Source of the DNA: Burkholderia cepacia
GTDB taxonomy: Bacteria > Pseudomonadota > Gammaproteobacteria > Burkholderiales > Burkholderiaceae
DNA: 64,000 nucleotides
Reading direction: 5' to 3'
NCBI RefSeq assembly: GCF_001718835.1
Contig: NZ_CP013443.1
Coordinates: 3,348,001 to 3,412,000 of the forward strand
Below are positions 7,716 through 16,548 of the stretch, in pieces. Within the stretch, counting starts at the first letter, position 1, and every line of letters starts with the position of its first letter. The notes under the pieces were generated by a model that was given only the letters and a program-made list of their open reading frames with translations, searched no databases and was not told where the DNA came from. Made by a program: the position numbers and the translations under genes.

Positions 7716-9341
7716 TCACGCGGGCGTCGCTTCGACCGCCGTCTCCTCGCGGAGCACCTGCGCGGCCGCCGGCCGGGCGCGCGCCGCGCCGGCGTCGCCG
7801 ACCCGGAACGCGCCGACCGCATCGCGCAGCCGCGCGGCCTGTTCCTGCAGCGACGCGGCGGCGGCCGCCGCCTCCTCGACAAGCGCCGCGTTCTGCTGCG
7901 TCACCTGATCCATCTGCGTGACCGCGCGCCCGACCTGCGTGATGCCGCTCGCCTGCTCCTCGGACGCGGCCGCGATCTCGCCCATGATGTCGGTCACGCG
8001 TGCGACGGCCTGCAGGATCTCGCCCATCGTCGTGCCGGCCTGGCCGACCAGCGTCGAGCCGTTGCGCACGCGCTCGACCGAGTCGACGATCAGCTCGCGG
8101 ATCTCCTTCGCGGCCGTCGCGCTGCGCTGCGCAAGCGAGCGCACTTCGCCCGCGACCACCGCGAAACCGCGGCCCTGCTCGCCCGCGCGCGCGGCCTCGA
8201 CCGCCGCGTTCAGCGCGAGGATGTTGGTCTGGAACGCGATGCCCTCGATCACGCCGATGATGTCGGCGATCTTGCGCGAGCTGTCGTCGATCTCGCCCAT
8301 CGTGCCGATCACGCGGTTCACGACGTCGCTCCCCGTGCGCGCGATCTCCGATGCGTTGTTCGCCAGCCCGCTCGCCTGTCGCGCGTTGTCGGCGTTCTGC
8401 TTCACCGTCGCGGTCAGCTGCTCCATGCTCGCGGCGGTTTCCTCCAGCGACGCGGCCTGTTCCTCGGTGCGCTGCGACAGGTCGTCGTTGCCGGCCGAGA
8501 TCTGGCGGCTCGCCGACGCGATCGATCCGGCGGACTGGCGAATCCCGCCGATCGTCTCCTGCAGGCGGGCCTGCATGTCGTGCATCGCGGCCATCATGCT
8601 CGTACGGTCGCCCGCGCGCACGGGCACCGGCTGCGTCAGGTCGCCCTGCGCGATGCGCGCCGCGAGCGCGGCCGCTTCGTCGGGCTCGCCGCCGAGGCTG
8701 ACGCGCACGTTGCGGATGATCACCAGCATCGCCGCGCTGATCACGAAGCCGATCACGAACACGACCGCGAGGTGGCCGAGCAGCGTCCGGTAATAGAGGG
8801 TGTCGATGTCCTTCAGGAAGACGCCGCTCGAGATGTTCCAGTCCCACGGCGTGAAGCGCGTGACGTAGCTGATCTTCGGCACTGCGGTTTCGCTGTGCGG
8901 CAGGCGCCCGCGATACTCGGCGAAGCCGCTGCCGGTTTCCTTCGCGGCGTTCAGGATCGTGACGAACAGCGGCTTGCCGTCCGGGTCGAGATAGTCGCCG
9001 ACCTGCGTGCCGACCAGCTTCGGCAGCGTCGGATGCATCAGCACGACCGGCTTCGAGTCCATCACGAACACGTAGCCCGAATCGCCGTAGCGCATCGCGG
9101 CCAGGCTCGCGAGCGCGTCGCGCTTTGCGTCGGCCTCGGGCAGCGTGCCGCCCTGCGCGAGTGCGTGATACGCCTTCACGATGCCGGCCGCCGAGTCGAC
9201 GAGATTCGCGATGCCCGCCTTGCGTTCGGCGAGCATCGTCGCGCGCGTTTCGAACGCACTCCATGCGCCGACGCCCAGGAAACCGATCCATACCAGCGCA
9301 AGCGCGAGCCACAGCTTGCGGTTCAAACTCATTCTGCTCAT
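7716..9341 (-). CDS. Methyl-accepting chemotaxis protein with a cache-type sensor
   Basis: 541 residues from MSRMSLNRKLWLALALVWIG, with AAAGG about 7 nt upstream. TM1 is about residues 10-28, a single-cache-like periplasmic domain about 35-185 (YGDSGYVFVMDSKPVVLMHP), TM2 about 187-209, then HAMP and the signalling domain. The conserved hairpin tip NILALNAAVEAARAGEQGRG is present. It ends in VEATPA with no NWETF-type pentapeptide, so CheR/CheB tethering through the tail is unlikely. It signals to CheA through CheW. No other chemotaxis genes adjoin it. Confidence 0.92.
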   Translation of the reverse strand: MSRMSLNRKLWLALALVWIGFLGVGAWSAFETRATMLAERKAGIANLVDSAAGIVKAYHALAQGGTLPEADAKRDALASLAAMRYGDSGYVFVMDSKPVVLMHPTLPKLVGTQVGDYLDPDGKPLFVTILNAAKETGSGFAEYRGRLPHSETAVPKISYVTRFTPWDWNISSGVFLKDIDTLYYRTLLGHLAVVFVIGFVISAAMLVIIRNVRVSLGGEPDEAAALAARIAQGDLTQPVPVRAGDRTSMMAAMHDMQARLQETIGGIRQSAGSIASASRQISAGNDDLSQRTEEQAASLEETAASMEQLTATVKQNADNARQASGLANNASEIARTGSDVVNRVIGTMGEIDDSSRKIADIIGVIEGIAFQTNILALNAAVEAARAGEQGRGFAVVAGEVRSLAQRSATAAKEIRELIVDSVERVRNGSTLVGQAGTTMGEILQAVARVTDIMGEIAAASEEQASGITQVGRAVTQMDQVTQQNAALVEEAAAAAASLQEQAARLRDAVGAFRVGDAGAARARPAAAQVLREETAVEATPA

Positions 9342-9525
9342 CTGCGTGCCTTTGTCGATGTCGATGCGCACGCTGCGCGCGAACGGCCCGCCGCACGCAA
9401 TCGATTGCACACGTAATGACGGCAGCGACGCTTACAACTTGAATGCAACGCGACACGCAAGGCGGCCTGTGCTACAAGATCGCCTGGCCGGCGCACCGCG
9501 TACCGGCGACATTCCGAGGCCACTC

Positions 9526-9816
9526 ATGTACGTCATCGACATCCACTACACCGCATCGCTCGAGCAGATCGACGATGCGCTCGAACGCCATCGCGCATTT
9601 CTGCAGCCGCAGTTCGACAAGGGCATCTTCATCGCGGCCGGGCCGAAGGTGCCGCGCGAAGGCGGCGTGATCCTCGCGGCCCGCATCGATCGCGACGAGC
9701 TGGACGCGATCCTGGAAACCGATCCGTTCGTCACCGAGGGGCTCGCCACGTATCGCGTGACGGAATTCCGGATCACGCGCGCGGCGCCGGGCGTCGTCCT
9801 GCCGGCACTGCCGTGA
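9526..9816 (+). CDS. YciI family protein
   Basis: 96 residues starting MYVIDIHYTASLEQIDDALE, with GAGG 7 nt before the ATG. It shows the YciI pattern of an alpha/beta ferredoxin-like barrel (HRAFLQPQFDKGIFIAAGPK, then DPFVTEGLATYRVTEFRI). YciI proteins are small dimeric enzymes or regulators of uncertain role with a conserved His-Asp pair; an Asp of DPF is visible here. Single gene, divergent from the chemoreceptor. Confidence 0.87.
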   Translation: MYVIDIHYTASLEQIDDALERHRAFLQPQFDKGIFIAAGPKVPREGGVILAARIDRDELDAILETDPFVTEGLATYRVTEFRITRAAPGVVLPALP

Positions 9817-9930
9817 CTTGACGTGACATGATGCGCCGGCGCCTGCCGGGCCACGGCCCGCGCAGGCGATACGGAGAGCAGACGGGAAAAGAGAAGACGC
9901 GGGACGGCGCGCGCCGCCCCGCCCTGCGGC

Positions 9931-10557
9931 TCAGCCGAGCAGCAGCTTCAGGTCGTGGACCCACGGGCCGGGGCCCTGGCCGTCGCGCACGAACAGGCGC
10001 AGCTTGCCGTCGCGGTCGAACACGTAGCTCGCGGCGGTGTGATCCATCGTGTAGCTGCCGGGCGTCTTGCCGGGCACCTTCGCGTAGTACACGCGGAAAT
10101 CCTTCGTGACCTTCTTCAGCGCGGCTTCGTCGGCCGGCCGCAGGCCGATGAACGACGGATCGAACGCGGGCACGTACTGGCCGAGCAGCGCCGGCGTGTC
10201 ACGCTCCGGGTCGACGGTGACGAACAGCACCTGCACGCGCTTCGCGGCATCGGGCCCGAGCTGCTTCAACGCTTCGGACAGCTCGGCCATCGTCGTCGGG
10301 CACACGTCCGGGCAGTGCGTATAGCCGAAGAACATCACGACGGCCTTGCCCTTGAAATCGCCGAGCGTGCGCACCTTGCCGGCCGTATCGGGCAGCGAGA
10401 AGTCGCTGCCGAACTGCGTGTTGCCGGTGATGTCGAGATTCTGGAATTTCGGCGCGTTGTCGCATCCGGCGAGCAGCAGCGCTGCCGTGAGTGCGCATGC
10501 GAGCATCCAGCCTTGGCGCGCGCGGCGCCCGAACCGTGATTGGAGCATTGCGTTCAA
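9931..10557 (-). CDS. SCO1/SenC family copper chaperone for cytochrome oxidase
   Basis: 208 residues. An N-terminal lipobox LLLAGC places a lipidated Cys near residue 32. The thioredoxin-like domain carries the copper motif CPDVCP (Cys82, Cys86) and the conserved His173 (TMDHTAAS), the three Cu ligands of Sco proteins. Sco delivers copper to, or reduces, the CuA site of CoxB in the periplasm. It is last in the run ctaA-ctaB-sco (9 nt after ctaB), matching a role in building the oxidase encoded upstream. MLQSRF at 10548 is an alternative start. Confidence 0.93.
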   Translation of the reverse strand: MNAMLQSRFGRRARQGWMLACALTAALLLAGCDNAPKFQNLDITGNTQFGSDFSLPDTAGKVRTLGDFKGKAVVMFFGYTHCPDVCPTTMAELSEALKQLGPDAAKRVQVLFVTVDPERDTPALLGQYVPAFDPSFIGLRPADEAALKKVTKDFRVYYAKVPGKTPGSYTMDHTAASYVFDRDGKLRLFVRDGQGPGPWVHDLKLLLG

Positions 10558-10566
10558 ACCGTGCGG

Positions 10567-11469
10567 TTACACGCCGAGCAGCGGGCGTGCATAGTGATCG
10601 ACGAGCAGCGCGGCAAACAGCAGCGACAGGTAGACGATCGAGTAGCGGAAGGCCTTGCGGGCGAGTTCGTCCGAATAGTCACGATGGATCTTCCACGCAT
10701 ACGCGAGGAACACCGCGCCGAGCAGCACCGCGCTCGTCAGGTAGACGGCCCCGCTCATCCCGGAGATGAACGGCATCAGCGTGACCGCGAACAGGATCAC
10801 CGTGTACAGCAGGATGTGCAGCCGCGTGAACTTCTCGCCGTGCGTGACGGGCAGCATCGGCAGCCCCGCGTTTTCGTAATCCTTGCGGCGATACAGCGCG
10901 AGCACCCAGAAATGCGGCGGCGTCCACACGAAGATGATCAGCACGAGGATCCACGCGTCGCCCGGCACCGCGCCGGTGACCGCGGCCCAGCCGAGCGCCG
11001 GCGGCATCGCGCCCGACGCGCCGCCGATCACGATGTTCTGCGGCGTCATCGGCTTGAGCAGCAGCGTGTAGATCACCGCATAGCCGACGAAGGTCGCGAT
11101 CGTCAGCCACATCGTCAGCGGGTTCGTGAACGTATAGAGCGTCCATGCGCCGACGCTGCCGAGCACGGCCGAGAACAGCAGGATCTGCGGCGTCGTGATC
11201 TCGCCGCGCGCGGACGGGCGCCACGCGGTACGACGCATCATCGCGTCGATCTTCTGTTCGACGAGGCAGTTGATCGCGAACGCCGCGCCGGCCAGCAGCC
11301 AGATGCCGACCGTACCGCCGATCAGCACGTGCCACGGCACCATGCCCGGCGTCGCGAGGAACATGCCGATCACCGCGCAGAACACCGCGAGCTGCGTGAC
11401 ACGCGGCTTCGTCAGCGCCATGTACTGGGAGAAGCGGCTACCGGGCGATTGGGAGAGGGTGCTTTGCAT
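10567..11469 (-). CDS. ctaB: Protoheme IX farnesyltransferase (heme O synthase)
   Basis: 300 residues from [20 protein letters not shown], the usual Burkholderia CtaB length. It is a UbiA-type prenyltransferase that adds farnesyl to heme B, making heme O. The first Asp-containing motif [15 protein letters not shown] is present; R and T are followed by the conserved GEIT. There are about eight to nine membrane segments. A GTG four codons upstream overlaps the ctaA stop as GTGA and is a possible alternative start. It sits between ctaA and sco. Confidence 0.94.
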
Positions 11470-11477
11470 GGGGGCGG

Positions 11478-12590
11478 TCACGCCGGGGCGGCGTCGCGCG
11501 CAGGCTGCGCGACACGGCCGGGGCGGCTTGAAAGGATGCGAAAGTTTAACATGACGACGAGCAGCAGCAGGATCGCGGCCCCGCCGTTGTGCGCAACGGC
11601 GACCGGCAGCGGCCACTGCAGCACGATGTTGGTCAGGCCCGTCGCGAACTGCAGCAGGACGACCAGTAGCACGCCGTTCGCGGGCCGCCGCAGCGATTCG
11701 AAGCGGCGCATCTTCAGCGCGAACGCGACCAGATACGCGACCACGACGAATGCGAACGTGCGGTGCGTCCAGTGGATCGCGACCAGCGCGTCCTGCGTGA
11801 TCGCGTCGCCGTCCTTCGTCATCCCGAGCGCACGCCACAGGTGGAAGCCGTGCTGGAAGTCCATCGGCGGGATCCACTGGCCGTTGCAGGTCGGGAAATC
11901 GGTGCAGGCGAGCACCGCGTAGTTGGTGCTCACCCAGCCGCCGAGCGCGATCTGCACGACCAGCAGCACGAGCGCCGCGAGCGCGGCCGCGCGATAACGG
12001 CCGGCTTCCGGCTCGTACGACGGCAGCGGCGTCTGCCGCGCCGCGAGCCAGCCGAGCGTGCCGAGCAGCGTGAGGCCGAGCAGCAGGTGGATCGTGACGA
12101 TCACCGGCTGCAGCTTCATCGTGACCGTCCACGCGCCGAATGCACCCTGCACGAGGATCAGCAGCAGCAGGCTCGTCGGCCACCACGGCGACACGTGCAG
12201 CGGGCGGCGGCGCAGCCTCGCGGACCACGCGATCACGACCTGCGCGATGATCAGCACGCCGATCGCCATCGCGAAATAGCGGTGGATCATCTCGATCCAC
12301 GCCTTGGTCATGCTGACCGGGCCCGTCGGCATCGCCTGGTGCGCGGCCGTGATCGCGGCATGCGCGATGAACGGCGACGACGTGCCGTAGCAGCCCGGCC
12401 AGTCAGGGCAGCCGAGCCCCGAGTCGGTCAGCCGCGTGAAGCCGCCGAACATCACGAGGTCGAGCGTCAGGAAGGTGGTGATCCACACCAGCTTGCGAAA
12501 CTTGTTGTCGTCGGCCTTCACCCACACGTACGACAGCGGCAGCAGCGCGATGCACAGGCCGATCAGGCCGAGTTGCAGTAGATACGACAT
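11478..12590 (-). CDS. ctaA: Heme A synthase (CtaA/COX15)
   Basis: 370 residues with eight predicted membrane helices. It oxidises the heme O methyl to formyl, giving heme A for the aa3 oxidase. Motifs seen: [39 protein letters not shown], and the second-half [18 protein letters not shown] and IHWTHRTFA, with the heme-ligand histidines in both halves. The cysteine pairs are the disulfides known for COX15-type enzymes. It starts 24 nt after the thioredoxin-like gene and runs into ctaB. Confidence 0.94.
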
Positions 12591-12614
12591 CGGTTCCTTG
12601 CCTCTCGTGTTGCC

Positions 12615-13247
12615 TTAGCCGATGCTCGACCACTTCAGCAGCTTCGTCACGTCCGACTTGATCTTGCTGGGGTTCGGATCCTTCGGGAAGCGCATCATCA
12701 GGTTGCCGTTCGGGTCGACCATGTAGAGGTGGTCGCTGTCCTTCGTGCCGGCATCGGCCGGCAGCCATGCGGCCACCGCGGCCGGATCGGCGACGAGCCG
12801 GCGCGTGTCGGGATAGGCATCCAGCACCTTCTGCGGCATCGCGCCCGCATCGCTGCGCAGCCACACCATCGTGATCCGGTGCCGCTCGCCTGCCTGCGTG
12901 ACGCGGATCTGGCGCATGAAATAGAGCTTCTGCGCGCATGCGTCGTCACACGCGCTGCGGTCGGTCATCACGAACAGCCACACGCCGCGCAACGACGACA
13001 GCGGCACGGTCTTGCCGGTTTCGTCGGTCACCTGCAGATCCGCGGGGATCGGACGCTGCGGCTCGATCAGCGTGCCGTAGTTCGTCGAGCCGCCCTTCGG
13101 CTTGATCACGTAATAGGTGAAGTACGACGCGATCATCGGCGCCGCGCACACGAGACCCAGCAGCACGAGCATCCAGCGGCCGCGCTTGCGGGCCGCCGGC
13201 GACATCGGCGCAGCGGCCGGACCCTGACGGGAAGATTGCATGGACAA
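12615..13247 (-). CDS. Membrane-anchored thioredoxin-like protein of the cytochrome oxidase locus
   Basis: About 210 residues. One TM segment lies near residues 25-47 (WMLVLLGLVCAAPMIASYFTYY), followed by a periplasmic thioredoxin-like/Sco-like domain (VPLSSLRGVWLFVMTDRSACDDACAQKLYFMRQIR, DHLYMVDPNGNLMMRF). The CDDAC pair sits where Sco proteins have CxxxC, so a role in copper or thiol delivery to the oxidase is a fair inference. The start is uncertain: TTG at 13247 has GAGAGG at good spacing, ATG at 13241 lies 6 nt later. It lies between SURF1 and ctaA. Confidence 0.82.
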   Translation of the reverse strand: MSMQSSRQGPAAAPMSPAARKRGRWMLVLLGLVCAAPMIASYFTYYVIKPKGGSTNYGTLIEPQRPIPADLQVTDETGKTVPLSSLRGVWLFVMTDRSACDDACAQKLYFMRQIRVTQAGERHRITMVWLRSDAGAMPQKVLDAYPDTRRLVADPAAVAAWLPADAGTKDSDHLYMVDPNGNLMMRFPKDPNPSKIKSDVTKLLKWSSIG

Positions 13248-13301
13248 ATCAGACCTCTCGAAACGAACCCGCGGCGCAGCCGCCGCGTCCTGGCATGGCG
13301 C

Positions 13302-14015
13302 TCACGCACCGGCCGACTTCTTCGCCGCACGCCGCGCGGCGTACAGGCCGAAGCCGAGCGCGGCCGCCGCCATCGCCCACCACTGAAACATGTAACCGTA
13401 ATTGCGCTCGACGCCGGTCGTCGCCGCCGGCCAGTCCCGCACGAGCTTGTCGCCGTCGTCGCTCGTCTGCTGGATCACGAACGGCTGCAGCGGCAGCCCC
13501 GTTTCCTTCGCATACGCGGCGACGTCCAGGTTCTGCCGGATTCTCTGGTGCGCCGCCGACCCGCCTTCGCCGAGCTCGAACGCTCGCGACGCGTCGGCAC
13601 GTGCGATACCCACGATCTCGACATCGCCCGCGGGCGTCGCGAACGGTTCGATCGCCGTGCGATCGGCGATATTGCGCGGCAGCCAGCCGCGGTTCACGAG
13701 CACGACGCCGCCGCCCGTGAGTTTAAACGGCATCACGACGTAAAAACCCGGCTGGTCGTTATACGGCCGATTGTCGAGGAACACCGCCTGTTCAGGCAGG
13801 AATCGGCCCTTCGCCCGCACGCGGTGAAACTCGATCGACGCGAGCGGCATCGGCTGCGCGCCGACGTCGACGGGCGCCGCCTGCTCGTAGCGCTCGATGC
13901 TCGCCTGCAGCGCTTCCTTCTGGTGCGCGCGGTCGCGCTGCCAGAAACCGAGACGGATCGTGACCGCGACGACGGCGAGAATCAGCAGCGCAGGCAGCCA
14001 GCGAATCTTCATCAT
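13302..14015 (-). CDS. SURF1 family cytochrome oxidase assembly protein
   Basis: 237 residues starting MMKIRWLPALLILAVVAVTI. TM1 is at the N-terminus and TM2 near the C-terminus (NYGYMFQWWAMAAAALGFGLY), with a periplasmic middle: RLGFWQRDRAHQKEAL, FLDNRPYNDQPGFYVVMPF and VLVNRGWLPRN are SURF1 hallmarks. SURF1 helps insert heme a into subunit I. First gene of the run SURF1-thioredoxin-like-ctaA-ctaB-sco, divergent from the small twin-TM gene. Confidence 0.92.
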   Translation of the reverse strand: MMKIRWLPALLILAVVAVTIRLGFWQRDRAHQKEALQASIERYEQAAPVDVGAQPMPLASIEFHRVRAKGRFLPEQAVFLDNRPYNDQPGFYVVMPFKLTGGGVVLVNRGWLPRNIADRTAIEPFATPAGDVEIVGIARADASRAFELGEGGSAAHQRIRQNLDVAAYAKETGLPLQPFVIQQTSDDGDKLVRDWPAATTGVERNYGYMFQWWAMAAAALGFGLYAARRAAKKSAGA

Positions 14016-14096
14016 GCGGCCCGCCCGGCACGTGCCGGAACGCGAGGTGCGATAATTATCCTCTTCCTTTCGAATTGCCGTCGTCCGGTTCGTGTC

Positions 14097-14306
14097 ATGC
14101 ACATACTCGTTCCCATCGCCTTCGTCCTCATCATTGCCAGCATGGGCTCGGCGCTCTACTTCATGATGCACGACCGCGGCCACACGAAACGCATGGTCTG
14201 GTCGCTCGCCACCCGCGTCGGGCTGTCGGTCTCGCTGTTCCTGCTCATCCTGATCGCGAACGGGATGGGCTGGATCCATTCGACCGGGCTGCCGATCGGG
14301 CGTTGA
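14097..14306 (+). CDS. Twin transmembrane protein (DUF2909)
   Basis: 69 residues with two hydrophobic helices (HILVPIAFVLIIASMGSALY and VGLSVSLFLLILIANGMGW) joined by a short basic loop, HDRGHTKRMVWSLATR. This matches the DUF2909 twin-TM family found with beta- and gamma-proteobacterial oxidase assembly genes. It is the only plus-strand gene in the oxidase locus and is divergent from SURF1. Function unknown; a small accessory of oxidase biogenesis is the best guess from context. Confidence 0.85.
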   Translation: MHILVPIAFVLIIASMGSALYFMMHDRGHTKRMVWSLATRVGLSVSLFLLILIANGMGWIHSTGLPIGR

Positions 14307-14442
14307 TCGATCTGCCGTCGCGGCCGCTGTGACATTTCGCCGCATGGCCGCGCCACCAAGCAAAAGCGCCGCCAGACTGAGTCGCGGCGGCGCCAGGGTG
14401 GTGTCGCTCGCAGCGTCGCTGCCGCGCCCACGACACCAATGA

Positions 14443-14474
14443 AAACGGCCCGCGCGTTGCTGCGCGGGCCGTTT
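14443..14474 (-). terminator. Rho-independent terminator of the cytochrome oxidase structural operon
   Basis: A perfect 13-bp stem (14443-14455 with 14462-14474) and a 6-nt loop just after ctaE, with TTTTC on the minus strand. A second hairpin (14366-14373 with 14386-14393) followed on the minus strand by CTTTTG lies further downstream and may back it up. Confidence 0.85.
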
Positions 14475-14481
14475 GTTCCAT

Positions 14482-15339
14482 TTACAGCCAGTAGACGACG
14501 ACGTACAGGCCGAGCCAGACGACGTCGACGAAGTGCCAGTACCACGCGGCGCCTTCGAATGCGAAGTGGTGATCGGGCTTGAAGTGGCCGCGGATCATCC
14601 GCACCAGCACCACCGCGAGCATCGTGCCGCCGAGGAACACGTGGAAGCCGTGGAAGCCCGTCAGCAGGAAGAACGTCGAGCCGTACACGCCCGAGTTCAG
14701 CGTCAGGTTCAGTTCGTTGTACGCGTGGTAGTACTCGAAGCCCTGCAGGAACAGGAAGCAGATACCGAACACGAGCGTCGCGGCCAGCCATGCGATCGCC
14801 TTCTTGCGATGGTCGTCACGCAGCGCGTGGTGCGAGATCGTCAGCGTCACGCCCGACGACAGCAGGAACGCGGTGTTCAGCGTCGGGATCGGCCACGGGC
14901 CCATCGTCTTGAAGTGGCCGGCGAGTGCTGCCGGGCCTTCGTTCGGCCACACCGCCGAGAAATCCGGCCAGATCAGCTTGTAGTCGAGGCTGCCGAGCTG
15001 GTGCAGCGCGATTTCACGGGCATAGAACAGTGCGCCGAAGAACGCGCCGAAGAACATGACTTCCGAGAAGATGAACCAGCTCATGCTCCAGCGGTACGAC
15101 TTGTCGACGTTCTTGCCGTAATGACCGCCTTCCGACTCGGCGATCGCATCGCCGAACCAGTGATACAGCGTGAAGAGCAACCAAAGCAGGCCGAGCAGCG
15201 CCGTAAACGGCGCCCATTCGTGACCGTTGATCCACAGCGCTGTCGATCCGAGCATGACCAGCAGGCCGATGGCCGCGCTGATCGGATGCTGCGACGGATG
15301 CGGCACGAAATAGTACGGGGTCTGGTTTTGACCGCTCAT
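14482..15339 (-). CDS. ctaE: Cytochrome c oxidase subunit III
   Basis: 285 residues, seven membrane segments. Typical subunit III sequences are seen: YYFVPHPSQHPISAAIGLL, WFIFSEVMFFGAFFGALFY, TGFHGFHVFLGGTML and HFAFEGAAWYWHFVDVVWLG. Subunit III stabilises subunit I and the proton uptake path of the aa3 oxidase. It is last in the operon coxB-ctaD-small-ctaG-DUF2970-ctaE and is followed at once by a strong terminator. Confidence 0.95.
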   Translation of the reverse strand: MSGQNQTPYYFVPHPSQHPISAAIGLLVMLGSTALWINGHEWAPFTALLGLLWLLFTLYHWFGDAIAESEGGHYGKNVDKSYRWSMSWFIFSEVMFFGAFFGALFYAREIALHQLGSLDYKLIWPDFSAVWPNEGPAALAGHFKTMGPWPIPTLNTAFLLSSGVTLTISHHALRDDHRKKAIAWLAATLVFGICFLFLQGFEYYHAYNELNLTLNSGVYGSTFFLLTGFHGFHVFLGGTMLAVVLVRMIRGHFKPDHHFAFEGAAWYWHFVDVVWLGLYVVVYWL

Positions 15340-15477
15340 GCTTGATTCTCCACTTCAGTCCAATTTGTGTACCGGAAACCGCTCCGGCTTTATTTCTTGC
15401 GCGGCGTGACCGCCACCGCTCTTTCCCGCACGCGGCGCCGTGGCGCCGCGCACTGCATTCTTTCGTGGCCGCGCGCC

Positions 15478-15678
15478 TCAGCCCACCACGGCACGCACGA
15501 TCAGGATCAGTACGCCGATGAACATGCCGGCCGCCAGCAACGCGACGATCAGCACGTGCAGCGGATTCAGCTGCGTCGCGTCGGCCTCCAGGTCGCGCCG
15601 CTTGCGCACCCCGAAGAACGACCACAGCACGGCCTTCAGCGCCTGACCGAACGACCCGCCCCGCTTGACCTCCGTCAT
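15478..15678 (-). CDS. DUF2970 small membrane protein
   Basis: 66 residues from MTEVKRGGSFGQALKAVLWS, with GGAGG 8 nt upstream. It has an amphipathic basic N-terminus (FFGVRKRRDLEADATQLNP) and one C-terminal TM helix (LHVLIVALLAAGMFIGVLILIV). This is the DUF2970 pattern, found in beta-proteobacterial oxidase operons between ctaG and ctaE. Role unknown. Its position suggests assembly or stability of the oxidase. It begins 16 nt after the ctaG stop. Confidence 0.85.
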   Translation of the reverse strand: MTEVKRGGSFGQALKAVLWSFFGVRKRRDLEADATQLNPLHVLIVALLAAGMFIGVLILIVRAVVG

Positions 15679-15694
15679 CGCCCCGCCTCCGTCG

Positions 15695-16297
15695 TCATGC
15701 ATCCGGCTTCGCCGCGCCCTGCGCCGCGGTCTTGCCCGGCGCCGGCGTGGCCGGCGTATTCAGCTCGAAGAACGTGTACGACAGCGTGATCGTCTTCACG
15801 TCCTTCGGCAGTTTCGGATCGATCACGAACACCACCGGCATCTTGCGCGACTCGTTCGCGGCCAGCGTCTGCTGCGTAAAGCAAAAGCACTCGATCTTCT
15901 TGAAGAACTCCGTCGCCTGCTTCGGCGCGTAGCTCGGAATCGCCTGTGCAACGACCGGCCTGCCCTGCCCGTTCGTCACGTCGTACACGATCGTCGTCAG
16001 CTCACCCGGATGCACGTCGAGGCTGTTGTGCTCCGGCTTGAAACCGAGCGGGCCCCGAGCATTCGCATCGAACTCGACCGACACCGTGCGGCTGGTGTCG
16101 ACCTGCGAATTCTTCACCTCGCGCTCGCTCACATCGCGCTGCACCAGGTTGTTGATGCCGGTGATCTGGCAGATCGCCCGGTACATCGGGATCAGCGCGA
16201 AGCCGAAACCGAACATCAGCCCGGCCACGACGAAGAGCTTCACCAGCATCGAACGATTGAACGCGCGATCGACGGCGCCCTCTTCCGGCTTCGACAT
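15695..16297 (-). CDS. ctaG: Cytochrome c oxidase assembly protein CtaG (Cox11)
   Basis: 200 residues with one N-terminal TM (VKLFVVAGLMFGFGFALIPMY) and a periplasmic immunoglobulin-like domain. The copper-binding CFCF motif (KKIECFCFTQQTL) is intact. Cox11 delivers copper to the CuB site of subunit I. It lies between the 46-residue protein and DUF2970 in the oxidase operon. Length is normal; the Ala/Pro/Lys-rich tail after residue 180 is not conserved. Confidence 0.94.
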   Translation of the reverse strand: MSKPEEGAVDRAFNRSMLVKLFVVAGLMFGFGFALIPMYRAICQITGINNLVQRDVSEREVKNSQVDTSRTVSVEFDANARGPLGFKPEHNSLDVHPGELTTIVYDVTNGQGRPVVAQAIPSYAPKQATEFFKKIECFCFTQQTLAANESRKMPVVFVIDPKLPKDVKTITLSYTFFELNTPATPAPGKTAAQGAAKPDA

Positions 16298-16332
16298 ACG
16301 ACAACTTCCTCGCTACTGCGTCTGTTGCTGCA

Positions 16333-16473
16333 TCAGTGAGTGGACAGCCACCACTGCTTGATCACGACACCCACAAAAAAAACGGCGGCGATGACGAGCA
16401 GGATGAGGCCGAGCCGCTTGTTGCCCGCGCGGATCTGCTCGGGCGTTCGTCTTTGTTGTGGATTCCGGTTCAT
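16333..16473 (-). CDS. Small cytochrome oxidase assembly-type membrane protein
   Basis: 46 residues from MNRNPQQRRTPEQIRAGNKR, a basic head followed by one TM helix (LGLILLVIAAVFFVGVVIKQWW). AGG stands about 8 nt upstream. Such single-TM proteins sit between ctaD and ctaG in many beta-proteobacteria, and this context is the main support for calling it real. It is easily missed because of its length. Function unknown, probably oxidase biogenesis. Confidence 0.8.
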   Translation of the reverse strand: MNRNPQQRRTPEQIRAGNKRLGLILLVIAAVFFVGVVIKQWWLSTH

Positions 16474-16548
16474 CTGAAACCTGCTGTAGAACGTTCCGCC
16501 TCGCCCGCCTGCGGCGGCGGGCATTGGCGGAACATCCGGTGAAACGAA

